Origin: an uncultured Paraprevotella sp.
Lineage (GTDB): Bacteria; Bacteroidota; Bacteroidia; Bacteroidales; Bacteroidaceae
NCBI GenBank assembly: GCA_900546665.1
Contig: URDY01000001.1
Span: 124,001 to 188,000 of the forward strand
Direction of reading: 5' to 3'
Length of the DNA stretch: 64,000 nt
Part shown: in pieces, positions 56,762 through 64,000 of the stretch
How the letters are laid out: each line of letters begins with the position of its first letter
How positions within the stretch are numbered: the stretch's first letter is position 1
Position numbers and translations under genes: made by a program
Notes under the pieces: model-generated
The model's input: only the letters and a program-made list of their open reading frames with translations
Databases searched by the model: none
What the model was told of the DNA's origin: nothing

Positions 56762-58012
56762 TTAATCCTCGGTTTCCACCTTTACCAACTTGTACAGTTT
56801 GTCACTGGGCCGTATTTTGTCCGGAACTTTAAACGAAACACGCATGCCTTTGCTGACCGTCTGTACGGGCTTCAGATCATAACGCACTTCTTCCAGATCC
56901 AGAAACATGGCTCCCGTGGTTGGTCCGGTAATCAGCAATTTGTCACCCACACTCAAATCAGAAGCCTCAATCTGGAATTCACCTACGCTCAGATTCGAAA
57001 AATATTTAATGACCTTGCCCACGTATACTTTCTTTTCCGTAGCGGCAGAGCCATAATTCTTGGTCCATTCACCCAACCATTGTCCCTGATAATAACCGTC
57101 CCAGAATCCACGGTTGAACACACGTTTAAGCCGCTCGTCCCAAGCGTCCTTTTTCTCTTCCGTAAAGTTTCCGTCCAGCACGCTCTGGATGGCTTCCTTA
57201 TAACAGCGCACCACCGTATCCACATACTCGGGACCTCTGGCACGGCCTTCGATCTTGAACACGCGGACACCAGCCTTCATCATCTTGTCTATGAAGCGGA
57301 TGGTTTTCAGATCCTTCGGGCTCATGATGTACTTGTTGTCTACTTCCAGTTCTATACCGGTTTCGCGGTCTTTCACCAAGTAGCCTCTTCTGCAGATCTG
57401 CATGCAGGCTCCCCGATTGGCCGAACGTCCCGTATTGTCCAGGCTCAAATAGCACTTGCCACTCACAGCCATGCATAGCGCACCGTGACAGAACATCTCG
57501 ATACGCACCTGCTCTCCGCTCGGACCGCAAATATGCTGTTCCTCTATCTGTCTGTAAATATCGGCTACCTGCGACATGTTCAGTTCACGGGCCAGCACCA
57601 CCACATCGGCAAACTGGGCATAAAATTTCAGCGCTTCAATATTGCTGATGTTCAGCTGTGTTGAAAGATGTACCTCCTGGCCTACCTGGCGGCAATACAT
57701 CATCACGGCCACGTCTGAAGCGATCACAGCCGAGATACCGGCTTCCTTGGCCGCATCAATGATGGTATGCATCAAAGGGATGTCCTCACCATAGATGATC
57801 GTATTGACCGTCAGATAACTCTTGACTCCGTGTTCCGCACAAGTCTTTGCCATCTGCTTCAGGTCGTTGATGGTAAACGTACTGGCCGAATGCGCACGCA
57901 TATTCAGATTTTCGATTCCGAAATAAATGGAATCTGCTCCGGCATGTAATGCGGCAGCCAAAGATTCAGGTGAACCCACTGGCGCCATTATCTCAAAATC
58001 AGTCCTTGTCAT
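56762..58012 (-). CDS. Peptidase U32 family protein (YegQ/RlhA-like)
   Basis: The 416-residue protein has ELMAPVGS-type start (FEIMAPVGSPESLAAALHAG), STQLNISNIEAL and the U32 signature EMFCHGALCMAVSGKCYLS followed by CMQICRRGY with conserved cysteines. Members hydroxylate tRNA or rRNA bases (TrhP, RlhA) or were named collagenases; an RNA-modifying role is more likely. I use the ATG at 58012, because the frame's earlier ATG at 58036 falls inside a -7 box (complement of 58034-58041). Confidence 0.88.
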   Translation of the reverse strand: MTRTDFEIMAPVGSPESLAAALHAGADSIYFGIENLNMRAHSASTFTINDLKQMAKTCAEHGVKSYLTVNTIIYGEDIPLMHTIIDAAKEAGISAVIASDVAVMMYCRQVGQEVHLSTQLNISNIEALKFYAQFADVVVLARELNMSQVADIYRQIEEQHICGPSGEQVRIEMFCHGALCMAVSGKCYLSLDNTGRSANRGACMQICRRGYLVKDRETGIELEVDNKYIMSPKDLKTIRFIDKMMKAGVRVFKIEGRARGPEYVDTVVRCYKEAIQSVLDGNFTEEKKDAWDERLKRVFNRGFWDGYYQGQWLGEWTKNYGSAATEKKVYVGKVIKYFSNLSVGEFQIEASDLSVGDKLLITGPTTGAMFLDLEEVRYDLKPVQTVSKGMRVSFKVPDKIRPSDKLYKLVKVETED

Positions 58013-58033
58013 ATTCTTCTGTTCATTTGACTG

Positions 58034-58041
58034 CAAAGATA
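58034..58041 (-). promoter_or_regulatory. -7 box TATCTTTG before the U32 gene
   Basis: Exact TAnnTTTG on the minus strand, 22 bases before the ATG at 58012. The rest of the gap to 58315 shows nothing I recognise. Confidence 0.65.
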
Positions 58042-58315
58042 CAACATTTCAGCGGGATAATCGGTTTCCGAAAATAATTCATCACATTTTTAAATCAACT
58101 TCACCAATATTCTCAGCTGTTTGGAATGCCCAAAACACGATATTTTTCACCCTACATCATGACTGCCCGCGAATGACAACAACCGACCAAAGGAAACATC
58201 GGCATTCATTCCGTCCCGTAAGTGTGATCCCAATCTTCTTATTCAGAATGACCAATAGATTTATTCAGTAAGACCTAATTAAGTATTTGTTAATATTATT
58301 AAGTGATATACATTT

Positions 58316-60637
58316 TTAATCCATATTCCAACTTTTATCCAAATCTCGAATAATACTTTGACATAATATATCATAACAATCAGAACTTGACAGATAGGTA
58401 TAAATATCATCTTTTGTACCACCTTTAAATATTCCAAATGAGACTTCTTGACATATCCATTCATCAATTTCCCAAGTAAAGAATAACTTATATTCATTTT
58501 TATTGCGTACTTTTCTGATTATAGTACCAACATTTTTAATGGGACTATTAGGAGAATCAATATTATATATATGCTTACCTGTCGTAATATGAGAAGAAAA
58601 ATAATCTCGCAATTTATGCCTTACTGAATTAAATAAATATTCCCCATAATCCATTCTTTCTTTCAAACGTAACTCAAACTTGAAATTTTTTATATGTCCT
58701 GCCTTACCCCAGTATACATGACTTCCCGTCAGATTATATAACTTCTCATATATTTGTTCTGCCTCATCCAACATTCGTTTAGTTTCTGGATTTATTTTAT
58801 AATCCGTTGTTTGCCAATGTACATATGTTGCTATCCGCTCTATACAATTTGCAATACTTTCCTGATATATATATGGGTCTTCTTTAGCCAATTCTTGATA
58901 TTTTAATAATGCTTGACGACAAAAGCTCTCAGCTTCTTTATAGTCATTCTTCATCTCATACATCAATGAAATATCAAGTAGTACATTAGGATGTAATTTC
59001 TTTAAACTTAATCCTTTGGTAATATATTCACATTCTATGATAATCTGATTAAATTCTTCGATATTTTCATTGACATATAATGTAATAGCATAATGAGTAA
59101 GAGCAGATAAGAGAAACTCTTTTGAAAGATTCGTTGTTCTAATATAATCTAACAATCTATTATGAGCTTTCCTGATACTATAATTATCACCATTGTGAAT
59201 CTTATATGTCGTTAAGCAATTTAATGAATAAAAAATATCTTCTGAGAATTTATTTTGGGTATTTAATTCCTCGAATATATCAATAGATCTTTCAAGATAT
59301 TCTTTTGCTATTTTTTTGTAGTTATCCCAGCGCCTCATCACTTGCTTGTGAATTTTATCTTTTGATTTATCCATCCATTCTCCTTCTGTAGGATCATAAT
59401 CTATTTCATAAACTGATTTCGTAAAAAATTGACCTGCAAAGAAAAGCATATCCCCGTATACAGATAAATCAGAAAATGGGATTGTATTTAACGATTTCAT
59501 CAAGTCTATACATTCTATATAATAAGAAATAGCTAAAACATCAGGTGCGTAATTATCGATAAATCTTGCTGCCTCAAATAGGATTTTAGCAAATACCAAA
59601 GGAGATACATAGCCTCTAGTTTCTCCAATTAAGATTTGGTACTCATTGATTATTTGCTCTGTCCAACCAGCCTCTAGCAACACTTTTTCTGCTTTTATTC
59701 GAAATTGAATTTCATTAGCAGCACGTTCGATACAAGCTAATTCATGTTCTTGCAAAGTATTATACAATTCTATTTTTGCCTTTGAACTCTTAATATCAGA
59801 TATAATATCTTGTATGTCAAGTAATTTAACAACAGCATTAAGTTCACCCATCTCAAAAAGTTTTCTAGCTTCAATCATACGAGCAGACATTTCATACAAG
59901 CTTTGTTTCGAAAAATTTTTAGCCAAACTTATCATATTATCCTCCATCTCTATACGTTTCTCAAGCAACGTATGTAATTCTTTCTGTTCTTCAAGATCAT
60001 CAGGATATTTGATTAACCTATTTCTTTGCTTCTCAATTTGTTGTTGTAAAGAAATATAGTTATTATTTTTGGCAGCAAAAGAAACATTCTTCAAATCTAC
60101 AAATGACATTCCATCAACTGTTACGTATGAATTATCTACTGCTATTAATTTGCTAATATCAATTATTTCATTTTTGAAAATTTCAAGTTGCAATAAAAAA
60201 TTCAATTTAAGAGTATCCCCATTTTCAAATACACTATAGAAATGACCAAAAACTTCTTCAAACGTATTTTTAAATTCTGCCATCTCTTCAGACATAAAAG
60301 CTGGTTCCTTAAAAAACACATACAGCCGTTGAGGATTACGACCAGCACATAATTCGTCATAAGCAGTTTGAAATTCTTCAACTGTATATTTACCCAAATT
60401 GTTCCATAAAATAACAATACATATGTCACACTGCCGTAGTTCTTCATTATACTCATCTTGTTTTCTTTTTCTAGACATGGAACTATTAAGGTACTCCCAC
60501 ATGACTAGCTCAAGTTCAAGACCATGTGGCTTAAATATACGATTCAGTTGATTAATCAAACTTGCAAAGCTATCTCGCTCTATCTCAAGTTCTTTAGAAG
60601 AAACTAGAAATATTTTTATTGTTACAGGAGTAAGCAT
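58316..60637 (-). CDS. TIR/DUF4062-like domain fused to TPR-like helices (candidate defence effector)
   Basis: The 773-residue protein starts with an alpha/beta domain (about 1-155): TIKIFLVSSKELEIERDSFA, LELELVMWEYL, CDICIVILWNNLGKYTVEEF. The order (strand, acidic helix with ERD, VxW, then a buried strand and G-x-[YF]-T-x-x-E) is that of DUF4062/TIR-like domains; Glu87 or Glu88 is a candidate active residue. A coiled coil (about 190-240) and TPR-like helices follow to about 690, then a C-terminal beta-rich part. Codon and base use are strongly AT-rich beside its neighbours, a sign of transfer. TIR-TPR architectures occur in prokaryotic immunity. Function is not proven. Confidence 0.65.
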   Translation of the reverse strand: MLTPVTIKIFLVSSKELEIERDSFASLINQLNRIFKPHGLELELVMWEYLNSSMSRKRKQDEYNEELRQCDICIVILWNNLGKYTVEEFQTAYDELCAGRNPQRLYVFFKEPAFMSEEMAEFKNTFEEVFGHFYSVFENGDTLKLNFLLQLEIFKNEIIDISKLIAVDNSYVTVDGMSFVDLKNVSFAAKNNNYISLQQQIEKQRNRLIKYPDDLEEQKELHTLLEKRIEMEDNMISLAKNFSKQSLYEMSARMIEARKLFEMGELNAVVKLLDIQDIISDIKSSKAKIELYNTLQEHELACIERAANEIQFRIKAEKVLLEAGWTEQIINEYQILIGETRGYVSPLVFAKILFEAARFIDNYAPDVLAISYYIECIDLMKSLNTIPFSDLSVYGDMLFFAGQFFTKSVYEIDYDPTEGEWMDKSKDKIHKQVMRRWDNYKKIAKEYLERSIDIFEELNTQNKFSEDIFYSLNCLTTYKIHNGDNYSIRKAHNRLLDYIRTTNLSKEFLLSALTHYAITLYVNENIEEFNQIIIECEYITKGLSLKKLHPNVLLDISLMYEMKNDYKEAESFCRQALLKYQELAKEDPYIYQESIANCIERIATYVHWQTTDYKINPETKRMLDEAEQIYEKLYNLTGSHVYWGKAGHIKNFKFELRLKERMDYGEYLFNSVRHKLRDYFSSHITTGKHIYNIDSPNSPIKNVGTIIRKVRNKNEYKLFFTWEIDEWICQEVSFGIFKGGTKDDIYTYLSSSDCYDILCQSIIRDLDKSWNMD

Positions 60638-60648
60638 TGATTTATGAA

Positions 60649-60843
60649 TTAGCTGGGGTTTACTAAATAATCATTTCTCATAAAGCCTGCTAAAAATAGA
60701 ATCTTGGCAGGATTATTTTTTAGTACCTTAAAGTGGTAGTCAAAATCTCGAATTTTAAAAGAAAATCCACCATATCCGAAATGGTACGAAGAAGTCCTTT
60801 CAAGAACTTCATCACATTTTTTGCAAAGTCTAAAACAAACTGT
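60649..60843 (-). pseudogene. Open 65-codon frame without start, possible gene remnant
   Basis: In the minus frame that ends (TAA, 60651-60649) 11 bases before the TIR-TPR start, a protein-like stretch reads VCFRLCKKCDEVLERTSSYH then FGYGGFSFKIRDFDYHFKVL. It has no ATG, GTG or TTG start, and an in-frame stop TAA lies at 60846-60844. The cysteine cluster and composition look coding, so it may be the 3' end of a truncated gene, or the shifted half of the small frame below. Confidence 0.35.
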
Positions 60844-60866
60844 TTATGCTGTAAAGTATACTTCAT
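60720..60866 (-). CDS. Small ORF, 48 residues, uncertain
   Basis: ATG at 60866 opens MKYTLQHKQFVLDFAKNVMK and ends TTTLRY. It is helical and amphipathic, preceded by GAAGAA as a weak ribosome site. It overlaps the frame at 60649-60843 in another register, so at most one is the original product. Not recognised. Confidence 0.3.
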   Translation of the reverse strand: MKYTLQHKQFVLDFAKNVMKFLKGLLRTISDMVDFLLKFEILTTTLRY

Positions 60867-60951
60867 ATTTCTTCGTTTTAATATCTAAGGATATTTCGGT
60901 GAATCTAACAGAATTTTAAATATAATAATGTAATATATTTATTCCGTAAAC

Positions 60952-61011
60952 TCAAATAATCTTATTTACGGATTTCCAAAAGCTTTGTATGCCAACCTGA
61001 TGCTTTTCCAT
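60952..61011 (-). pseudogene. 5' fossil of a second AAA-ATPase/PD-(D/E)XK gene
   Basis: ATG at 61011 encodes MEKHQVGIQSFWKSVNKII then stop. The intact gene at 62708 begins MRKYPVGIQSFEELRKG. The DNA agrees further: GGCATACAAAG, TTTTG and TCCGTAA are shared, with small indels that shift the frame. The promoter upstream is also shared. Only the start of the gene remains. Confidence 0.75.
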
Positions 61012-61042
61012 TATAGGCCACGTCTGTAAAAACCTGACAGTG

Positions 61043-61073
61043 CAAATATACTCAAAAAAAATTTTTTACCAAA
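61043..61073 (-). promoter_or_regulatory. Promoter of the fossil AAA-ATPase gene
   Basis: Minus-strand TTTG (61073-61070), 19 bases, TATATTTG (61050-61043). The text around it (CTGTCAGGTTTTT) repeats that of the intact gene (CTGTCTGGTTTTT). Both boxes are intact though the gene is lost. Confidence 0.75.
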
Positions 61074-61160
61074 CAATCAGGCTTTTTAATGTAATCTCTT
61101 TTGACTATAATGAAAAGATGGAAATCCTTGCTTCATATTGGTTTTATCGTCGACAGGTCC

Positions 61161-62708
61161 TTAACCTTCCACCAGCCACCCTTCTATGCCTCTGGTCTCT
61201 CTGCTGAAGTTCACACCTATCTTATACAGTTTACGCGGATCGGAAGCAAAAGCCCGGGCATAGTGCCTGTCATTTATCTGCTGCAAGGCATCCTCGGCAC
61301 TGCCGTCCAACTTGAACTCCATCACGTAAATGTACTTGTCCGTTTTCACCAACAGGTCTATGCGGCCATGGGAAGTATGGTATTCGGCCTGAGTATAGAA
61401 ACCTAACAGCTTGAACACGATGAAAAGCACGTTCTGATAGTGCAGTTCAAGGTCACGCGCCAACTCATAGGGACTGTCTGCAAAGAAACTTTGCAGGCGT
61501 CTCAGGAAACCATCCGCATCACCCTGACGGACATCCTTGACGAAATTCATGATCTCGAAGGAAGGATTGCCTGTTTCAAGATGGGCATAGCAGGGCAACA
61601 GGAAACGGGTAAAACCTTCTTCCACTTCCCGGTTGGGAAAACCCAGATAATAAACCTGGAACTCACTGTCGTACCCCTTGATGGTCAGGTAACCGCTCTG
61701 GTAAAGGATAGGTACAGGGTTGGTGTTCATGTGGTCTATACCGCCCAACGAATCAACCGAGGCCATCTCTTTGGCCAGCCGCTGCAAGTCGTACCCGCTA
61801 TGTTGGAGCAACTTCACCAGAAACGTCGGAGTACCGGTCTCGAACCAGTAACTTCCGAACTTCATTTCTGCAAACGTATTCAACAGGCTGAACGGGTTGT
61901 AAATATCATCGCCGTCTTTCACAAAATGATAGCCGTCATACCTCTCTTTCAGCGCGGTTTTGGTTTCCTTTTCTCCCATCCCGTTTCTTTGCCCAAGCTC
62001 CAGGATGTCTTCTCTGAAATCCCTATAAAGTTCTTCCTCGGTTATCCCGCAGATATTGGCAAACCGGTCGGACAGGGAAATATCCATCAGATTGTTCAAG
62101 TCGCTAAACACGCTGACCTTGCTGAATTTGGTCACACCGGTTAACAGGGCAAACTTGATGTAACTGTCACAGCTCTTCATGACCCCGTAGAAGGCTTTCA
62201 GCGTATTGCGATAGTCTGCCAGCAGTTCCTCATTGCCAATGGCCTGAAGCATGGGCTTGTCATACTCATCAATAAGGATAACTACATTGCGGCCGGTCAC
62301 CGTACTGATTTTTTCTATGATATAAGAAAAACGCTCTTCAGGCGACCGGTCGTTCTTCTCGTCACCATAAACAGCCTCCCATTTTTCAAGATGCTGGTTC
62401 AGTATTTCATCAAGCGAAGAATGATTTTCATATTTTTTAGTATTAAGATCCACATGCAGGACCGGATACTCCGCCCATTCGTCCTCCAACCTTTCCATGG
62501 CCAGTCCTCCGAAAAGCTCTTTCTTACCTTGGAAATAAGCTTCCAAGGTAGAAACCAACAAACTTTTCCCGAACCGGCGGGGACGGCTCAGGAAATAATA
62601 TTTGCCACTCTCCACCAGCCTGTGGATCAAGGCCGTCTTGTCCACATAGACGTAATTCCCCTTACGGAGTTCCTCAAAACTTTGTATGCCTACCGGGTAT
62701 TTTCTCAT
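61161..62708 (-). CDS. AAA-ATPase-like protein with PD-(D/E)XK nuclease domain
   Basis: The 515-residue protein joins PF09820 (Walker A variant SRPRRFGKSLLVSTLEAYF near residue 40; Walker B-like VVILIDEYDKP) with a C-terminal PF08011 nuclease-like domain, where GRIDLLVKTDKYIYVMEFKL gives the D and E-x-K residues. The family is expanded in gut Bacteroidota, often many copies per genome, with unknown role; defence, repair or self-spreading have been proposed from such architecture. A fossil copy lies 150 bases downstream of its end. Confidence 0.92.
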   Translation of the reverse strand: MRKYPVGIQSFEELRKGNYVYVDKTALIHRLVESGKYYFLSRPRRFGKSLLVSTLEAYFQGKKELFGGLAMERLEDEWAEYPVLHVDLNTKKYENHSSLDEILNQHLEKWEAVYGDEKNDRSPEERFSYIIEKISTVTGRNVVILIDEYDKPMLQAIGNEELLADYRNTLKAFYGVMKSCDSYIKFALLTGVTKFSKVSVFSDLNNLMDISLSDRFANICGITEEELYRDFREDILELGQRNGMGEKETKTALKERYDGYHFVKDGDDIYNPFSLLNTFAEMKFGSYWFETGTPTFLVKLLQHSGYDLQRLAKEMASVDSLGGIDHMNTNPVPILYQSGYLTIKGYDSEFQVYYLGFPNREVEEGFTRFLLPCYAHLETGNPSFEIMNFVKDVRQGDADGFLRRLQSFFADSPYELARDLELHYQNVLFIVFKLLGFYTQAEYHTSHGRIDLLVKTDKYIYVMEFKLDGSAEDALQQINDRHYARAFASDPRKLYKIGVNFSRETRGIEGWLVEG

Positions 62709-62734
62709 TTATATAATATAAAAACCAGACAGTA

Positions 62735-62766
62735 CAAATATACACAAAGCCAGACATATTGACAAA
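62735..62766 (-). promoter_or_regulatory. Promoter of the AAA-ATPase/PD-(D/E)XK gene
   Basis: Minus-strand TTTG (62766-62763), 20 bases, TATATTTG (62742-62735), 27 bases before the ATG. Both boxes are exact. Confidence 0.8.
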
Positions 62767-62970
62767 TAAAACTGTCATTTTCGGAATAAGCCACTATGAT
62801 CTTAGTCTTCTGCTAAATACCCGAGGATTTTATTTAGGCAAGTGAACCCACTTCTTCCATTTTCTCCCCAAACTAAACCTTTTCATAATCCGATTTTTTT
62901 ATCTGTCATACAAGAAGACTGCTATTCATTCACCCTCTTGATAGCTCCCCTTACTGTTTCTTGCCAAAAC

Positions 62971-63465
62971 CCCTTCACCTCTTCACTTCCCTTTATTGAT
63001 AAGGGATACGGCGTGACAGAGATCCTTCACCACTCCTTCACCACCCCTTCATTTCTGTATCCGACAGACTTTTTAACTTTTCAACAACCAATTTACATAA
63101 ATCAAAATTCAGGACATTTTTAAAAAAGTAAAGCTTACTTTAAAAAAAGTAAACCTTACTTTTCCGAAAGTAAGCCTTACTTTTTCCCAAGTAAGCCAGG
63201 CTTCGAAAGGGTTAAACTGTTATTTTTATTTACAAATTAAGATTTTAGGAACACAGGATGACATAAGGATGGTGAAGGATGCTTGTTCACCTATAACAAA
63301 TTAACAATCAAACTATTACAATACGAAATGAAGAGGTGAGGCATTTTTATGGGATTGGCCTCCTTGGGAAAGAGCAAAACCACCCCATACCTGATCCGGA
63401 AACCCCGTTCCCTGCCTGCTTTTCTCCTACGAAAAATCACACTCAAGAAAAACATAGGGACCAAA
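62971..63465. repeat. Dispersed intergenic repeat element, copy B (MITE-like)
   Basis: This is the second copy of the element at 21059-21545, in the same orientation. It keeps CCTTCACCTCTTCAC (arm at 62973-62986), tandem CCTTCACCA units (about 63022-63050), GACATTTT, the 21-bp array, CTATAACA, ATGAAGAGGTGAGG (63328-63341; 12 of 14 match the arm's complement) and AAAACATAGGGACC. The arm-to-arm span is 369 bp. Between conserved blocks the copies differ widely, so they are old or fast-diverging. The 62767-62970 stretch before it holds nothing I recognise. Confidence 0.8.
63128..63198. repeat. Four-unit 21-bp array inside copy B
   Basis: GTAA begins at 63128, 63149, 63170 and 63191, again exactly 21 bases apart. 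Units read GTAAAGCTTACTTT, GTAAACCTTACTTTT, GTAAGCCTTACTTTT and GTAAGCC, in the same order as copy A, although the spacers differ. Confidence 0.85.
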
Positions 63466-63552
63466 AATACTTGAAAACGACAAAAAAGAACCATAAAAGA
63501 CGACAGATGACCACAAACGACAAAAATAGCCTATCCTCTTCCGGCCATGTCG

Positions 63553-63560
63553 TATCTTTG
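63553..63560 (+). promoter_or_regulatory. -7 box TATCTTTG before the last partial gene
   Basis: Exact TAnnTTTG, 17 bases before the ATG at 63578. It lies after repeat copy B; no TTTG is seen at the -33 position. Confidence 0.6.
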
Positions 63561-63577
63561 TATAAAAACAGATAAAG

Positions 63578-64000
63578 ATGAAAGAACTCAAACAGGTTAT
63601 CAGACAGGCAGTCAGCCGTTGGATAGAAAGAAGAAAGGCAAAAGGCGATAATGAAACGATGGAAAAAACAGCAGTTTCTACCCCCGAAACAAACGATACG
63701 GCCTGTTGCCCTACATTTACGGTTTCTACGGACAAACAGCTGGAAATCAAACGGACAGAAAAACAATATCTCCAGTACGTCCTTGAACTTTTACGGATAT
63801 TCTTCCTAGAATATACCGTGGCAGACAATACCATTACACAGGAAACTTTCAGAATCCCATGCAAATCCACAGATAAGAATATACTTTCAATAATCCAGCC
63901 AATTTTTCAACAGGGTTATTTTCTCCCTGCTTACATATATCTCACCTTGAAATTCAGGAAATATATAAATACGGTACTTATTATTAAAATAAGGCTCCAG
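63578..64000 (+). CDS. Hypothetical protein, cut by the window end
   Basis: An open frame of 141 codons runs to the edge from ATG 63578, with a -7 box just before. It starts MKELKQVIRQAVSRWIERRK, is basic at the front, then has a Thr/Cys-rich linker and LEIKRTEKQYLQYVLELLRI followed by a mixed region. I do not recognise it. The N-terminus looks like a basic helix. Frames on the other strand here are less convincing. Confidence 0.55.
   Translation, partial: MKELKQVIRQAVSRWIERRKAKGDNETMEKTAVSTPETNDTACCPTFTVSTDKQLEIKRTEKQYLQYVLELLRIFFLEYTVADNTITQETFRIPCKSTDKNILSIIQPIFQQGYFLPAYIYLTLKFRKYINTVLIIKIRLQ

Noticed and set aside
62805..62840. Short inverted repeat CTAAATA/TATTTAG upstream of repeat copy B
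   Set aside because: Only 7 AT-rich base pairs with no T-run or partner; likely chance.
62842..63123. Plus-strand open frame of 93 codons across the first part of repeat copy B
   Set aside because: It runs through the tandem CCTTCACCA units and the low-complexity repeat, and copy A does not preserve the frame.
63336..63575. Plus-strand open frame of 79 codons after repeat copy B
   Set aside because: It crosses conserved non-coding blocks of the repeat and the promoter of the next gene; no coding pattern.

Overview
The window is a chromosomal segment of a member of the Bacteroidota, most likely a Bacteroidaceae gut anaerobe (Bacteroides/Phocaeicola type, possibly a Prevotella-like relative). 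The evidence is the recurrent promoter pattern TTTG, about 20 bases, then TAnnTTTG. Lineage-typical genes agree: a nuo operon without nuoEFG, a DUF4271-hemD pair, DUF2723, a nucleoside kinase with a ThrRS-like front, and several large secreted glycan-active proteins. I did not compute base composition. By eye most genes are of moderate GC, and 58.3-61.1 kb is clearly AT-richer.

Layout. 0-5.4 kb: a cut-off Na/Pi cotransporter, the nucleoside kinase, L-aspartate oxidase (NAD synthesis), a PH-like membrane protein and a PBP4-type D-Ala-D-Ala peptidase. 5.5-16.3 kb: an orphan hypothetical gene, then nuoA-B-CD-H-I-J-K-L-M-N, a respiratory complex I lacking the NADH-input module, closed by a strong terminator. 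16.4-27.2 kb: a secreted glycan-degradation cluster (GH43, GH98, and a 1770-residue GH51/GH43 multimodular enzyme), best explained as arabinoxylan or arabinan breakdown; no SusC/SusD or regulator lies here. 27.3-36.6 kb: metK behind a SAM-II riboswitch, LOG, DUF4271, hemD, rnpA, yidD, tatD, tyrS, tRNA-Gln, a MATE exporter and a glycerophosphodiesterase. 36.7-42.8 kb: a 1203-residue secreted repeat protein, an orphan TolC-family protein and a gluconate 5-dehydrogenase-like SDR.

42.8-58.0 kb is a run of minus-strand housekeeping genes: queG, a polysaccharide deacetylase, DUF2723, znuC, znuA, a YqaA-like protein, a membrane protein, purD, a DPP-IV-like peptidase, an rRNA methyltransferase, serine acetyltransferase and a U32 peptidase. 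Many are packed with short overlaps.

58.0-64.0 kb is the accessory part. It holds an AT-rich gene joining a TIR/DUF4062-like domain to TPR-like helices (a candidate immune effector), overlapping small-ORF debris, the 5' fossil (with promoter) of an AAA-ATPase/PD-(D/E)XK gene, an intact member of that same family, a dispersed intergenic repeat and a partial unknown gene.

The most unusual structure is a roughly 490-bp intergenic element present twice (about 21.06-21.55 kb and 62.97-63.47 kb). It has inverted TTCACCTCTTCAC arms around a four-unit array whose GTAA motifs recur exactly every 21 bp. All functional statements are read from sequence and family knowledge; no database search was run.
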